This document shows positions 17,007 to 24,442 of a DNA stretch of 64,000 bases, piece after piece. The position numbers and the translations under genes were made by a program. Under the pieces are notes generated by a model, which worked only from the letters and a program-made list of their open reading frames with translations, ran no database searches and was not told where the DNA came from. This DNA comes from Streptomyces hydrogenans (GTDB taxonomy: Bacteria > Actinomycetota > Actinomycetes > Streptomycetales > Streptomycetaceae), in contig NZ_BNBS01000025.1 in assembly GCF_014656075.1 (NCBI RefSeq), positions 17,852 to 81,851 on the forward strand. The letters run 5' to 3'. Positions within the stretch are counted from its first letter, which is position 1. Every line of letters starts with the position of its first letter.

Positions 17007-18164
17007 TCACCAGCCGGAGCCGATCTGGGTGCGGGAGCCGCCGTTGTAGAGGGGGCCCGCGTAGCGGTAGAGGGCGCCGGTGGCGGTCTCCACGGCGAGC
17101 AGGTCGGGGGCCGCGTCGCCGGTGACGTTGCCGACGCCGGTGACCTGGGACATGGCGTCCCAGTTGGAGCCGAGCTTCACGCGGGAGCCGCCGTTGTAGG
17201 CCGGGCCGGAGTAGCGGTACAGGTCGCCCGTGGCCTTCTCGACGGCGAGGATCTCGGCGACGCCGTCGCCGGTGAGGTCACCGATGCCGACGAGCGCGGA
17301 CATGGAGTTCCAGGCGACGCCGAGCTTCACGCGGGCCGAGCCGCCGGTGAAGTTCGGGCCGGCGTAGCGGTACAGGTCGCCGGTGGACCTCTCGACCGCG
17401 AGGACGTCGGGGATGCCGTCGCCGGTCTGGTCGCCGACGCCGGTGACCTGGGCCATCGAGTCCCAGTTGGTGCCGACCCTGACCCGCGAGCCGCCGTTGT
17501 AGTTCGGGCCGGCGTAGCGGTACAGGTCGCCGGTGGTGGCCTCGACGGCGAGGAGGTCGGCGACGCCGTCGCCGGTCTGGTCGCCGACGGCGACGAGGTC
17601 GCTCATGCCGTTCCAGCCGTAGCCGAGCTTGGTGCGCCCGCCCATGCCGACGTAGCCGGGGCCGTTGTAGCGGTACAGGTCGCCCGTCTTGGTCTCGACG
17701 GCGACGATGTCGGTGACGCCGTCTCCGGTGAGGTCGCCGACGGACGTCAGGTGCGCCATGTTCGACTGCGGGGCCTCCGGTTCGGAGGGGTACGGGGCGG
17801 CGTGGTCGGAACCGAGTCCGGCCCGGGGCCCGCAGGTGGGCCAGGCGCCCTCGCCCTGGGTGGCGAGGACCTTCTCGGCGGTGCGGATCTGCTCCTCCTT
17901 GGTCGCCTGGTGCGGGTACTCGGCGTACTGCCGCCCGCCGAAGGCGTCCCAGGTGGACTTCGCGAACTGGAGCCCCCCGTAGTACGGGTGGCCCGCGCGG
18001 TAGTAGCTCCAGTCGCCGCTCGACTCGCACTGGGCGACCTTGTCCCAGGTGGCGACGGAGGCGGCCGAGGCGGGCGGAGCGCCGAGCAGCCCGAGGGCGA
18101 GGGCGGCGAGCGGGGCGGCGGTGAGGACGGCACGGAGCGCCGGGCGGCGCTTGCGGGAGGGCAT
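17007..18164 (-). CDS. Secreted Rpf-like transglycosylase with FG-GAP propeller
   Basis: 385 aa. Signal peptide (residues about 1-34, cleavage near ASA), then a resuscitation-promoting-factor/transglycosylase domain at about 36-110: WDKVAQCESSGDWSYY contains the catalytic Glu, and YYGGLQFAKSTWDAFGG and the later Cys (WPTCG) are typical. A short Pro linker leads to five repeats of about 46 residues of the form GDLTGDGVxDIxAVExxTGDLYRYxGPxYxGG, ending exactly in IGSGW. The Rpf domain cleaves peptidoglycan glycan strands. ATG at 18164 has GAGGAAA upstream. The propeller is nearly interchangeable with that of the neighbouring gene at 18266-19606. Confidence 0.9.
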   Translation of the reverse strand: MPSRKRRPALRAVLTAAPLAALALGLLGAPPASAASVATWDKVAQCESSGDWSYYRAGHPYYGGLQFAKSTWDAFGGRQYAEYPHQATKEEQIRTAEKVLATQGEGAWPTCGPRAGLGSDHAAPYPSEPEAPQSNMAHLTSVGDLTGDGVTDIVAVETKTGDLYRYNGPGYVGMGGRTKLGYGWNGMSDLVAVGDQTGDGVADLLAVEATTGDLYRYAGPNYNGGSRVRVGTNWDSMAQVTGVGDQTGDGIPDVLAVERSTGDLYRYAGPNFTGGSARVKLGVAWNSMSALVGIGDLTGDGVAEILAVEKATGDLYRYSGPAYNGGSRVKLGSNWDAMSQVTGVGNVTGDAAPDLLAVETATGALYRYAGPLYNGGSRTQIGSGW

Positions 18165-18220
18165 GGGTTTCCTCTGGGGACGGGGAGGGCGGAGGGCACG
18201 GGCACGTCGTCGACGGCGGG

Positions 18221-18256
18221 GGCCGGGGGCCGGCGGAAGACCGCCGGCCCCCGGCC
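18221..18256 (-). terminator. Hairpin terminator after the NlpC-like/FG-GAP gene
   Basis: A 16-bp perfect G/C stem (GGCCGGGGGCCGGCGG and its complement) around an AAGA loop, ten bases past the stop of the gene at 18266. It separates this gene from the Rpf-like gene on the same strand, so each is likely transcribed separately. Confidence 0.85.
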
Positions 18257-18265
18257 TGGGAGGGG

Positions 18266-19606
18266 CTACCAGCCGGAGCCGATCTCGACGGCGGAGCCGC
18301 CGTTGAAGGTGGGGCCCGAGTAGCGGTAGAGCTTCTGCGTGTCGGCACGGACCGCGACGAGGTCCGGCACGCCGTCGCCCGTGATGTCGCCGACCCCGGT
18401 GATGTTGGTCATCACGTCCCAGTTGTTGCCGATCTGGACCTTGGTGCCGCCGTTGTAGTTGGGGCCGGAGTAGCGGTAGAGGTTGCCCGTGGACTTCTCG
18501 ACCGCGATGATCTCCGCCACGCCGTCGCCCGTGAGGTCGCCGACCCCGACGAGGGTGGACATGCCGTTCCAGGCGTTGCCGATCTGCACCCGGCCGCCGC
18601 CGCCGACGTAGTTGGGGCCGGAGTAGCGGTAGAGGTTGCCCGTGGACTTCTCGACCGCGATGATCTCCGGCACCCCGTCGCCCGTGAGGTCGCCGACCCC
18701 GGTGATGTTGGTCATCGAGTCCCAGTTGGCGCCGATCAGGACGCGGGCACCGCCGTTGTAGTGCGGGCCGGGGTAGCGGTACAGGTCGCCGGTCGCCTTC
18801 TCGACGGCGATGATGTCGGCGACGCCGTCGCCGGTGACGTCACCGGTGCCGACGATCGTGGACATGGTGTCCCAGTTGGAGCCGATCTTCGTACGGGCGC
18901 CCATGCCGACGTAGCCGGGGCCGCTGTAGCGGTAGAGGTCACCGGTCGAGGACTCGACGGCGATGATGTCGGTGACGCCGTCGCCGGTGAGGTCTCCCAC
19001 GGCGGTCAGGTTGGTCATCCCCTTGTCGACCGGCGCGTCCACGATCCGCTTGTAACGCAGCGCCTTGTAGTCGCCGTTCGGGTGGCTGTCCCAGGTGGCG
19101 GCGGTGATCGACGCCCCGGTGACGTGCCGCACCGGCGTGGCGCCGAAGGAGTAGTAAGAGAACTTGGTCTTGGCGGCGTCGTCCCACTTCTCGAAGAGGA
19201 TGACGTGGTCGTAGTAGCTGTTGAGGATGTCGCCGGGCTTGAGGTCGCCGCGCGGGATCTCGAAGGTGTCCGGGCTGTCGGCGAGCGTGACGGTGCTGAG
19301 GCTGGTGGTCAGGTGCCAGGCCATCGAGACGTAACCGGAGCAGTCCGTGCGGTAGTTCTTGCCGTCGGAGTCCGGGTAGGTGGCGCCCTGGTTGTACGGG
19401 ATGGACTTGCCGTACCAGTACTTGGCGCGCTCGATGACCTCCTCGCGGGTGATGTACCCGCCGACCGAGGACTCCGCGGCGGCCGCGGAGACCGAGGCCG
19501 TGGCCGTGGCGAGGCCGGCGGGCGCGGCGGCCTGGGCGGGGGCGGTGACGCCGAGGACGACGGCGGCGAGGGCGGCGGCGGAGAGGACGCGGACACGGGC
19601 GTTCAT
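18266..19606 (-). CDS. Secreted NlpC/P60-like amidase with FG-GAP propeller
   Basis: 446 aa from the ATG at 19606 (CAGGAGTCC upstream); an earlier in-frame start adds a tail without signal character. Signal peptide residues about 1-30 (VLGVTAPAQA). The catalytic head (about 55-215) has a Cys-Ser-Gly active-site motif (RTDCSGYVSMAWH) and a downstream Asp-His (YYDHVILFEKW) as in NlpC/P60 cysteine peptidases or CHAP-like amidases. The spacing and the DLKPGDIL element favour NlpC-like. Five repeats of about 47 residues follow (GDLTGDGVTDIIAVE, LYRYSGP), ending in IGSGW. Likely role: cell-wall remodelling outside the membrane. Confidence 0.87.
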   Translation of the reverse strand: MNARVRVLSAAALAAVVLGVTAPAQAAAPAGLATATASVSAAAAESSVGGYITREEVIERAKYWYGKSIPYNQGATYPDSDGKNYRTDCSGYVSMAWHLTTSLSTVTLADSPDTFEIPRGDLKPGDILNSYYDHVILFEKWDDAAKTKFSYYSFGATPVRHVTGASITAATWDSHPNGDYKALRYKRIVDAPVDKGMTNLTAVGDLTGDGVTDIIAVESSTGDLYRYSGPGYVGMGARTKIGSNWDTMSTIVGTGDVTGDGVADIIAVEKATGDLYRYPGPHYNGGARVLIGANWDSMTNITGVGDLTGDGVPEIIAVEKSTGNLYRYSGPNYVGGGGRVQIGNAWNGMSTLVGVGDLTGDGVAEIIAVEKSTGNLYRYSGPNYNGGTKVQIGNNWDVMTNITGVGDITGDGVPDLVAVRADTQKLYRYSGPTFNGGSAVEIGSGW

Positions 19607-19778
19607 CAGGGGACTCCTGGAGGCGGGAACGGGAAAGCTCTGGCATGCACCTGACATCCACCCTTGTGGCGACAGGACGGGGAGAGGCGACGGCGCGGAA
19701 GAAGACGGGGACAGCAGAAGGGGAAGCGGAGAAGCGGAGCAGAACGAGGCGACCGGTCGGCCCGGGGCGGCCCGTCGG

Positions 19779-20051
19779 CTACCGCACGATGTGACCGGTC
19801 AGACCGTGCCGGGACAACGGCCCCCGGAACCGCTCCATCAGCACGTCGGCGGACCGGAGGGCGGCTTCGTCACTGCCCGCCGCCAGGAAGAGGACGACGT
19901 CCATGCCGTGCGGCAGGGAACGGACGCGGATGTGCTCCAGTCCGTCGGCGGGCGAGGCGTGCGCCCAGAGCAGATCGTGGATCAACCCCGCCCCGACGGC
20001 AGGGGGTTCGGCACCGGGACGGCCCGTCAACCGGGCGCTGACCATACGCAT
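19779..20051 (-). CDS. Hypothetical 90-aa protein, downstream partner of the TIGWD peptide gene
   Basis: Start ATG at 20051, 54 bases after the stop of the peptide gene on the same strand. The sequence has alternating hydrophobic strands and helices (GLIHDLLWAHAS, HIRVRSLPHGMDVVLFLAAG, ALRSADVLMERF), compatible with a small alpha/beta ferredoxin-like fold. No signal or membrane segment. I do not recognise the family. Codon use is normal for the window, and position in an apparent two-gene unit with the peptide suggests it belongs to the same function, for example peptide handling or immunity, but this is only contextual. Confidence 0.55.
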   Translation of the reverse strand: MRMVSARLTGRPGAEPPAVGAGLIHDLLWAHASPADGLEHIRVRSLPHGMDVVLFLAAGSDEAALRSADVLMERFRGPLSRHGLTGHIVR

Positions 20052-20105
20052 GGGGAACTCTCGGAACGAGCGGTCGGGATCCCGCGGGGACCGCGGCTCT
20101 CCCGC

Positions 20106-20243
20106 TCAGTCCCAGCCGATGGTGTCCGCGGGAGCCGCCGACGACGTGCCGCCCGCCGGCGAGAAGTCCCAGCCGATGGTCTCCCCGGAGGAGAGGACGA
20201 CGAGGGCGAGGGCGGCGACGGAGCGGCGGCAGGACGAGAACAC
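20106..20243 (-). CDS. 45-aa exported-looking peptide with duplicated TIGWD motif
   Basis: GTG at 20243 is preceded by GAGAGGAATTCCC, a good ribosome-binding site. The product begins MFSSCRRSVAALALVVLSS: two arginines followed by a short hydrophobic core, like a signal or membrane-inserting segment. The remaining 26 residues form two 13-residue halves, GETIGWDFSPAGG and TSSAAPADTIGWD, each with the motif [ED]TIGWD, the second being the exact C-terminus. The first base of each motif codon set differs, so both copies are under selection or recently duplicated. It lies divergent from a LuxR-type regulator. Candidate for a secreted signal peptide precursor or a ribosomally made peptide; no modification enzyme is next to it. 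Confidence 0.7.
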   Translation of the reverse strand: MFSSCRRSVAALALVVLSSGETIGWDFSPAGGTSSAAPADTIGWD

Positions 20244-20550
20244 GGGAATTCCTCTCGGGCGGGACGCGGACGGGACGGACACGACGGACTGACTCCCGGA
20301 GGATCCGGCCCCGTTCGCTTCGGGCGACTCCCTCTCGGTGCACACCATCCTGTGCGGCCGCCGCCCCCGGGAGAAGGGTCTCCCGGTGTCACCAAGCTGC
20401 CTGGCACCAAGGTGCCCAAGGGGTGGACCTCCGGTGGAGACAAGGTGACGGACTTCCCGGCGAAAACCCGTTTCCGCCGGTCAAGACAGTGATCCGGGCA
20501 CCGCGCCGCCCATAAAATGAGGCCGTCGGAGAACCACTGGGGGGTGGGTC
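20244..20550. promoter_or_regulatory. Divergent control region between the peptide gene and the LuxR-type regulator
   Basis: No gene in these 307 bases. Two dyads are visible. GGCACC-AA-GGTGCC (20403-20416) is perfect and follows a related half (TCACCAAGCTGCC, 20390-20402), giving a 15-base direct repeat. GGCGAAAAC-CC-GTTTCCGCC (20459-20478) has one mismatch. A likely -10 for the regulator is TAAAAT at about 20513. The dyads are good candidates for sites bound by the adjacent regulator. Confidence 0.5.
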
Positions 20551-21555
20551 ATGCAGAAGACCGTGGGCCTGGGGATGCTCGGCCTCAGCACGGACCAGGA
20601 AGCCGTCTACCGCAGCCTGTTGACCGACAGCGGGGAGGGCGTGGAACGACTCGCCGCACGCCTCGGCATCACGGAGTCCCAGGTGCGGGACGCCCTCGAC
20701 CACCTGGTCGACCTGGAGCTGCTGCGGCCCTCGCGGGACGTGCCCGGCATGCTGCGCGCGGTCGGCCCGGAGACCGGCTTCCAGACGATCATCCGCCGCC
20801 AGGAGGCCGAACTGCTGCGGCGACAGGAGGATTTGCTCCGCAGCAAGGAGACCGTGGCGCGCACCGTCGCCGCCTACGCGGCCGAGCGCCCCGCGTCCCT
20901 GGAGGACGCCGAGCGCCTGATCGGCCTCGACGCCATCCAGAGCCGCCTGGAGAGCCTCGCCCGGGACCTCACGGACGAGTGCTGCTCCATCGAACCCGGC
21001 GGCGCCCAGTCCCGGGCCGGCCTCGACGCGGCCCGGCCCCTCGACGAACGCGCGCTGGCCAGGGGCGTGACGCTCCGGACGATCTACCAGGACAGCGCGC
21101 GCAACGACCCCGCGACCTTCGCGTACGCCCGCTGGCACACCGAGCACGGCGGCCAGATCCGCACCTGCCCGGAGACCCCGCCGCGGATGGTGGTCTTCGA
21201 CCGCCGCGTCGCCGTCGTCCCCATCGACCCGGCGAACACCCGCCTCGGCGCCCTGTGCACGGCCTCCCCGGGCATCGTGGCGCCCCTCCTGGCCCTCTTC
21301 GAGCAGACCTGGAACCTCGCGGTCCCGCTCGGCGCCGACCACCGGGCCGGCACACCGGAGTCCGACGGCCTCTCCCCCGTGGAACTCAGCCTGCTGAAAC
21401 TGCTCGCCTCCGGCCTGACCGACGAAGCCGCCGCCAAGCGCCTCGGCCTCTCCCTGAGAACCGTCCGCCGCCACATGGCGGCCCTCATGGAACGCCTCGA
21501 CGCCACCAGCCGCTTCGAAGCCGGCCTGAAAGCCGCCCACCACGGCTGGCTGTGA
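20551..21555 (+). CDS. TrmB/LuxR-type transcriptional regulator
   Basis: 334 aa, cytoplasmic. The N-terminus (about 10-75) is a TrmB-like winged helix: STDQEAVYRSLL, VERLAARLGITESQVRDALDHLVDLELL. A coiled helix rich in Arg/Glu follows (IIRRQEAELLRRQEDLLRSKE), then a phospholipase-D-like sensor segment (TIYQDSARNDPATFAYARW, VVFDRRVAVVPIDP). The C-terminal 60 residues are a LuxR HTH (LSLLKLLASGLTDEAAAKRL, LSLRTVRRHMAALMERL). Start ATG at 20551 has GGGGGTGGG upstream. This architecture is common in Streptomyces and its effectors are mostly unknown. It faces the small peptide gene across a dyad-rich region, which suggests the peptide may be its target, its ligand, or both. Confidence 0.9.
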   Translation: MQKTVGLGMLGLSTDQEAVYRSLLTDSGEGVERLAARLGITESQVRDALDHLVDLELLRPSRDVPGMLRAVGPETGFQTIIRRQEAELLRRQEDLLRSKETVARTVAAYAAERPASLEDAERLIGLDAIQSRLESLARDLTDECCSIEPGGAQSRAGLDAARPLDERALARGVTLRTIYQDSARNDPATFAYARWHTEHGGQIRTCPETPPRMVVFDRRVAVVPIDPANTRLGALCTASPGIVAPLLALFEQTWNLAVPLGADHRAGTPESDGLSPVELSLLKLLASGLTDEAAAKRLGLSLRTVRRHMAALMERLDATSRFEAGLKAAHHGWL

Positions 21556-21592
21556 CCACTGCCGGGCCTTGCCAGGAACGAGGAGTCGAGGG

Positions 21593-22303
21593 ATGTCGGG
21601 GAACGTCGCCGTCGAGGAGATCCACACCTCGCGGCTGGAGCTCGTGCCGTTGGGCGTCGGGCATGCCGGGGAGATGGTGGGGGTGCTGGGGGATCCGGCG
21701 CTGCACGCGTTCGTCGGAGGGGTGCCGGAGAGCCTGGAGGAGTTGCGGGCGCGGTACGCGCGGTGGGAGGCGGGGGCGCCCGAGCCGGGGACCGACTGGT
21801 GCAACTGGGTGCTCCGTCGCCGGGCGGACGGGCGGCTCGTCGGGACCGTGCAGGCGACCGTGGTCGGGGACACGGCCGAGGTCGCCTGGGTGGTCGGGAC
21901 CGCCTGGCAGGGGCGGGGGTACGCCTCCGAGGCGGCGGGAGCGCTCGTCGGGTGGCTGCGGGAGCGGGTGCGCACCGTCGTCGCGCACGTGCACCCCGGC
22001 CACGCCGCCTCCGCGGCCGTCGCCCGCGCGGCCGGGCTCGTGCCCACGGCCGAGGTCCAGGACGGGGAGGTGCGGTGGGTGGCCCCGGCGTCGCGGCGGG
22101 TGCGGGTGGCCTGTGTCCACTGCGGTCAGGACTGGTTGCGGGCGCACCGGGACGGGAAGAGCGGCGAGGTCTTCTTCCTGTGCCCGGAGTGCGAGTCGCT
22201 GTGGACGGCGGGTCAGGACACCCGCGCCGCGACGGAGCTGCACCTCACCGCGTTCCTGGAGTCCCGGGGGACGAGCCGGGAGCGGGTGACGGAGGAGGGG
22301 TGA
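21593..22303 (+). CDS. GNAT N-acetyltransferase fused to a zinc-ribbon domain
   Basis: 236 aa from the ATG at 21593 (AGGAGTCGAGGG upstream). Residues about 5-165 form a RimJ/RimL-type GNAT: HTSRLELVPLG at the start, then the acetyl-CoA-binding WQGRGYASEAAGALVGWL, and VVAHVHPGHAASAAVARAAGL. From about 175 a four-cysteine segment, CVHCGQDW ... CPECESLW, looks like a zinc ribbon. Such a C-terminal extension is not usual in single-domain RimJ-type enzymes. The substrate is unknown. Convergent with aspS across a strong terminator. Confidence 0.85.
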   Translation: MSGNVAVEEIHTSRLELVPLGVGHAGEMVGVLGDPALHAFVGGVPESLEELRARYARWEAGAPEPGTDWCNWVLRRRADGRLVGTVQATVVGDTAEVAWVVGTAWQGRGYASEAAGALVGWLRERVRTVVAHVHPGHAASAAVARAAGLVPTAEVQDGEVRWVAPASRRVRVACVHCGQDWLRAHRDGKSGEVFFLCPECESLWTAGQDTRAATELHLTAFLESRGTSRERVTEEG

Positions 22304-22344
22304 GCCGTGCCGTCCCCGGCGGGGGGTGATCGGGGCCGGCAGAC

Positions 22345-22395
<51 letters not shown>

Positions 22396-22407
22396 CCGGG
22401 AAACGGC

Positions 22408-22448
22408 GAAGGGCCCGGGATCCGCGAGGAGCGGATCCCGGGCCCTTC
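22408..22448. terminator. Bidirectional hairpin terminator between the GNAT gene and aspS
   Basis: An 18-bp perfect stem (GAAGGGCCCGGGATCCGC with its complement) around a GAGGA loop, placed between convergent genes. One of the strongest hairpins in the window. Confidence 0.92.
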
Positions 22449-22463
22449 AGCCGTGCGTCGGGG

Positions 22464-24281
22464 TCAGCGCGCCGCGTCCGGGTGGACCGACTCGGTCACC
22501 GGGCGCTCGTCGGCGGCCTTCTTCTCGACCGGCTTGCGGAGCTGGATGTTCAGCTCGCGCAGGCGGGACTCGTCCAGCTCGGTGGGGGCGCCCATCAGGA
22601 GGTCCTGGCCGTTGCCGTTGAGCGGGAAGGCGATGATCTCGCGGATGTTGGGCTCGTCCGCGAGGAGCATGACGATGCGGTCGACGCCGGGGGCGATGCC
22701 GCCGTGCGGCGGGGCGCCGTACTCGAAGGCGCGGAGCATGCCGGCGAACTCGGTCTCGACGGTCTCGCGGCTGTAGCCGGCGATCTCGAAGGCCTTGAAC
22801 ATGATCTCGGGCTCGTGGTTCCGGATGGCGCCGGAGGAGAGCTCGATGCCGTTGCAGACGATGTCGTACTGCCAGCCGAGGACGTCCAGCGGGTCCTTGG
22901 TCTCCAGGGCCTCCAGGCCGCCCTGGGGCATGGAGAAGGGGTTGTGCGAGAAGTCGATCTTGCCGGTCTCCTCGTCCTTCTCGTACATCGGGAAGTCGAC
23001 GATCCACGCGAAGCGGAAGACGTTCTCCTCGAACTGGCCGGCGCGCTTGGCGGCCTCGACCCGGACCGGGCCCATGATCTTCGAGACCTCGTCGAACTCG
23101 CCCGCGCCGAAGAAGATCGCGTGGCCGGGCTCCAGACCGAGGCGCTCGGTGAGGACCTTGACGTTCTCCTCGGTGAGGAACTTGGCGATCGGGCCGGTGA
23201 GGGCGTGACCCTCGCCGACGCGGACCCAGGCCAGGCCCTTCGCGCCGAGGGAGACGGCGAAGTCGCCGAGCTGGTCGAAGAACTTGCGCGGCTGGTCGCC
23301 CGTGTTCGGGACGGCCAGGGCGCGGACGTGCTTGCCCGCGAACGCCTTGAACTCCGACGCCTCGAACACGTCCGAGATGTCGACGAGTTCGAGGGAGGTG
23401 CGCAGGTCCGGCTTGTCGTTGCCGTACTTCAGCATCGACTCGCGGAACGGGATGCGCGGGAACGGCGAGGTGACGTGGCGGCCGCCGCCGAACTCCTCGA
23501 AGAGCTCGGTCATGAGCTTCTCGATCGGCTGGAAGACGTCCTCCTGCTCGACGAACGACATCTCGACGTCGAGCTGGTAGAACTCGCCGGGCGAGCGGTC
23601 GGCGCGGGCGTCCTCGTCGCGGAAGCAGGGCGCGATCTGGAAGTAGCGGTCGAAGCCCGAGATCATCAGCAGCTGCTTGAACTGCTGCGGGGCCTGCGGC
23701 AGCGCGTAGAACTTGCCCGGGTTGAGGCGGGACGGGACGACGAAGTCGCGGGCGCCCTCGGGGGAGGTCGCGGCGAGGATCGGGGTCGCCATCTCGTTGA
23801 AGCCGAGGGCCACCATCTTGGAGCGGATGGAGGCGATGACGGCGGACCGCAGCATGATGTTGCGGTGCATGCGCTCGCGGCGCAGGTCGAGGAAGCGGTA
23901 CTCCAGGCGCCGCTCCTCGTTGACGCCGTCGTCGGCGTTGATGGTGAAGGGGATCTGCTTGGCGGCGCCGAGGACCTCGACCTCCGCGGCCTCGATCTCG
24001 ATCTCGCCGGTGGCGAGCTCGGGGTTCACGTTGTCGGCGCCGCGCGAGACGACCTTGCCGTCGACGCGGACGACCGTCTCCTTGGTCAGCTTGTCGAGGA
24101 CCTCGGCCGCCGGGGTGCCGGGGCGGGCGACGAGCTGCGTGATGCCGTAGTGGTCGCGCAGATCGATGAAGAGGATGCCGCCCAGGTCGCGCCGATTGTG
24201 CAGCCAGCCGCTCAGCCGGACGTCGGTGCCGACGTCAGAGGCGCGGAGCTCGCCGCAGGTGTGGGACCTGTACCGATGCAT
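22464..24281 (-). CDS. aspS: Aspartyl-tRNA synthetase
   Basis: 605-aa class IIb synthetase. N-terminal OB-fold anticodon domain (residues about 1-110; [23 protein letters not shown]). Class II motif 2 is [21 protein letters not shown] and motif 3 is GMDRIVML-like ([22 protein letters not shown]). The bacterial GAD insertion lies between about 290 and 420. Full bacterial length, so it belongs to the bacterial rather than the archaeal-type group. Whether it is discriminating cannot be told without checking for gatCAB, which is outside the window. ATG at 24281. Confidence 0.97.
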   Translation of the reverse strand: MHRYRSHTCGELRASDVGTDVRLSGWLHNRRDLGGILFIDLRDHYGITQLVARPGTPAAEVLDKLTKETVVRVDGKVVSRGADNVNPELATGEIEIEAAEVEVLGAAKQIPFTINADDGVNEERRLEYRFLDLRRERMHRNIMLRSAVIASIRSKMVALGFNEMATPILAATSPEGARDFVVPSRLNPGKFYALPQAPQQFKQLLMISGFDRYFQIAPCFRDEDARADRSPGEFYQLDVEMSFVEQEDVFQPIEKLMTELFEEFGGGRHVTSPFPRIPFRESMLKYGNDKPDLRTSLELVDISDVFEASEFKAFAGKHVRALAVPNTGDQPRKFFDQLGDFAVSLGAKGLAWVRVGEGHALTGPIAKFLTEENVKVLTERLGLEPGHAIFFGAGEFDEVSKIMGPVRVEAAKRAGQFEENVFRFAWIVDFPMYEKDEETGKIDFSHNPFSMPQGGLEALETKDPLDVLGWQYDIVCNGIELSSGAIRNHEPEIMFKAFEIAGYSRETVETEFAGMLRAFEYGAPPHGGIAPGVDRIVMLLADEPNIREIIAFPLNGNGQDLLMGAPTELDESRLRELNIQLRKPVEKKAADERPVTESVHPDAAR

Positions 24282-24442
24282 CGTCGTTCATCCAGTCTTC
24301 GGGATCGGAGAGTAGTGGGCCTCGGCAGGGCCAAGGCCATCCCAGCCTACCGGCCGGCCCAAGATCGCGATTCGATTACCGTCGGCGGCACTCGGCCGGG
24401 GCACGGTGGCGACCCGGTGTCCGATATTCATAAAGTGGGGCA

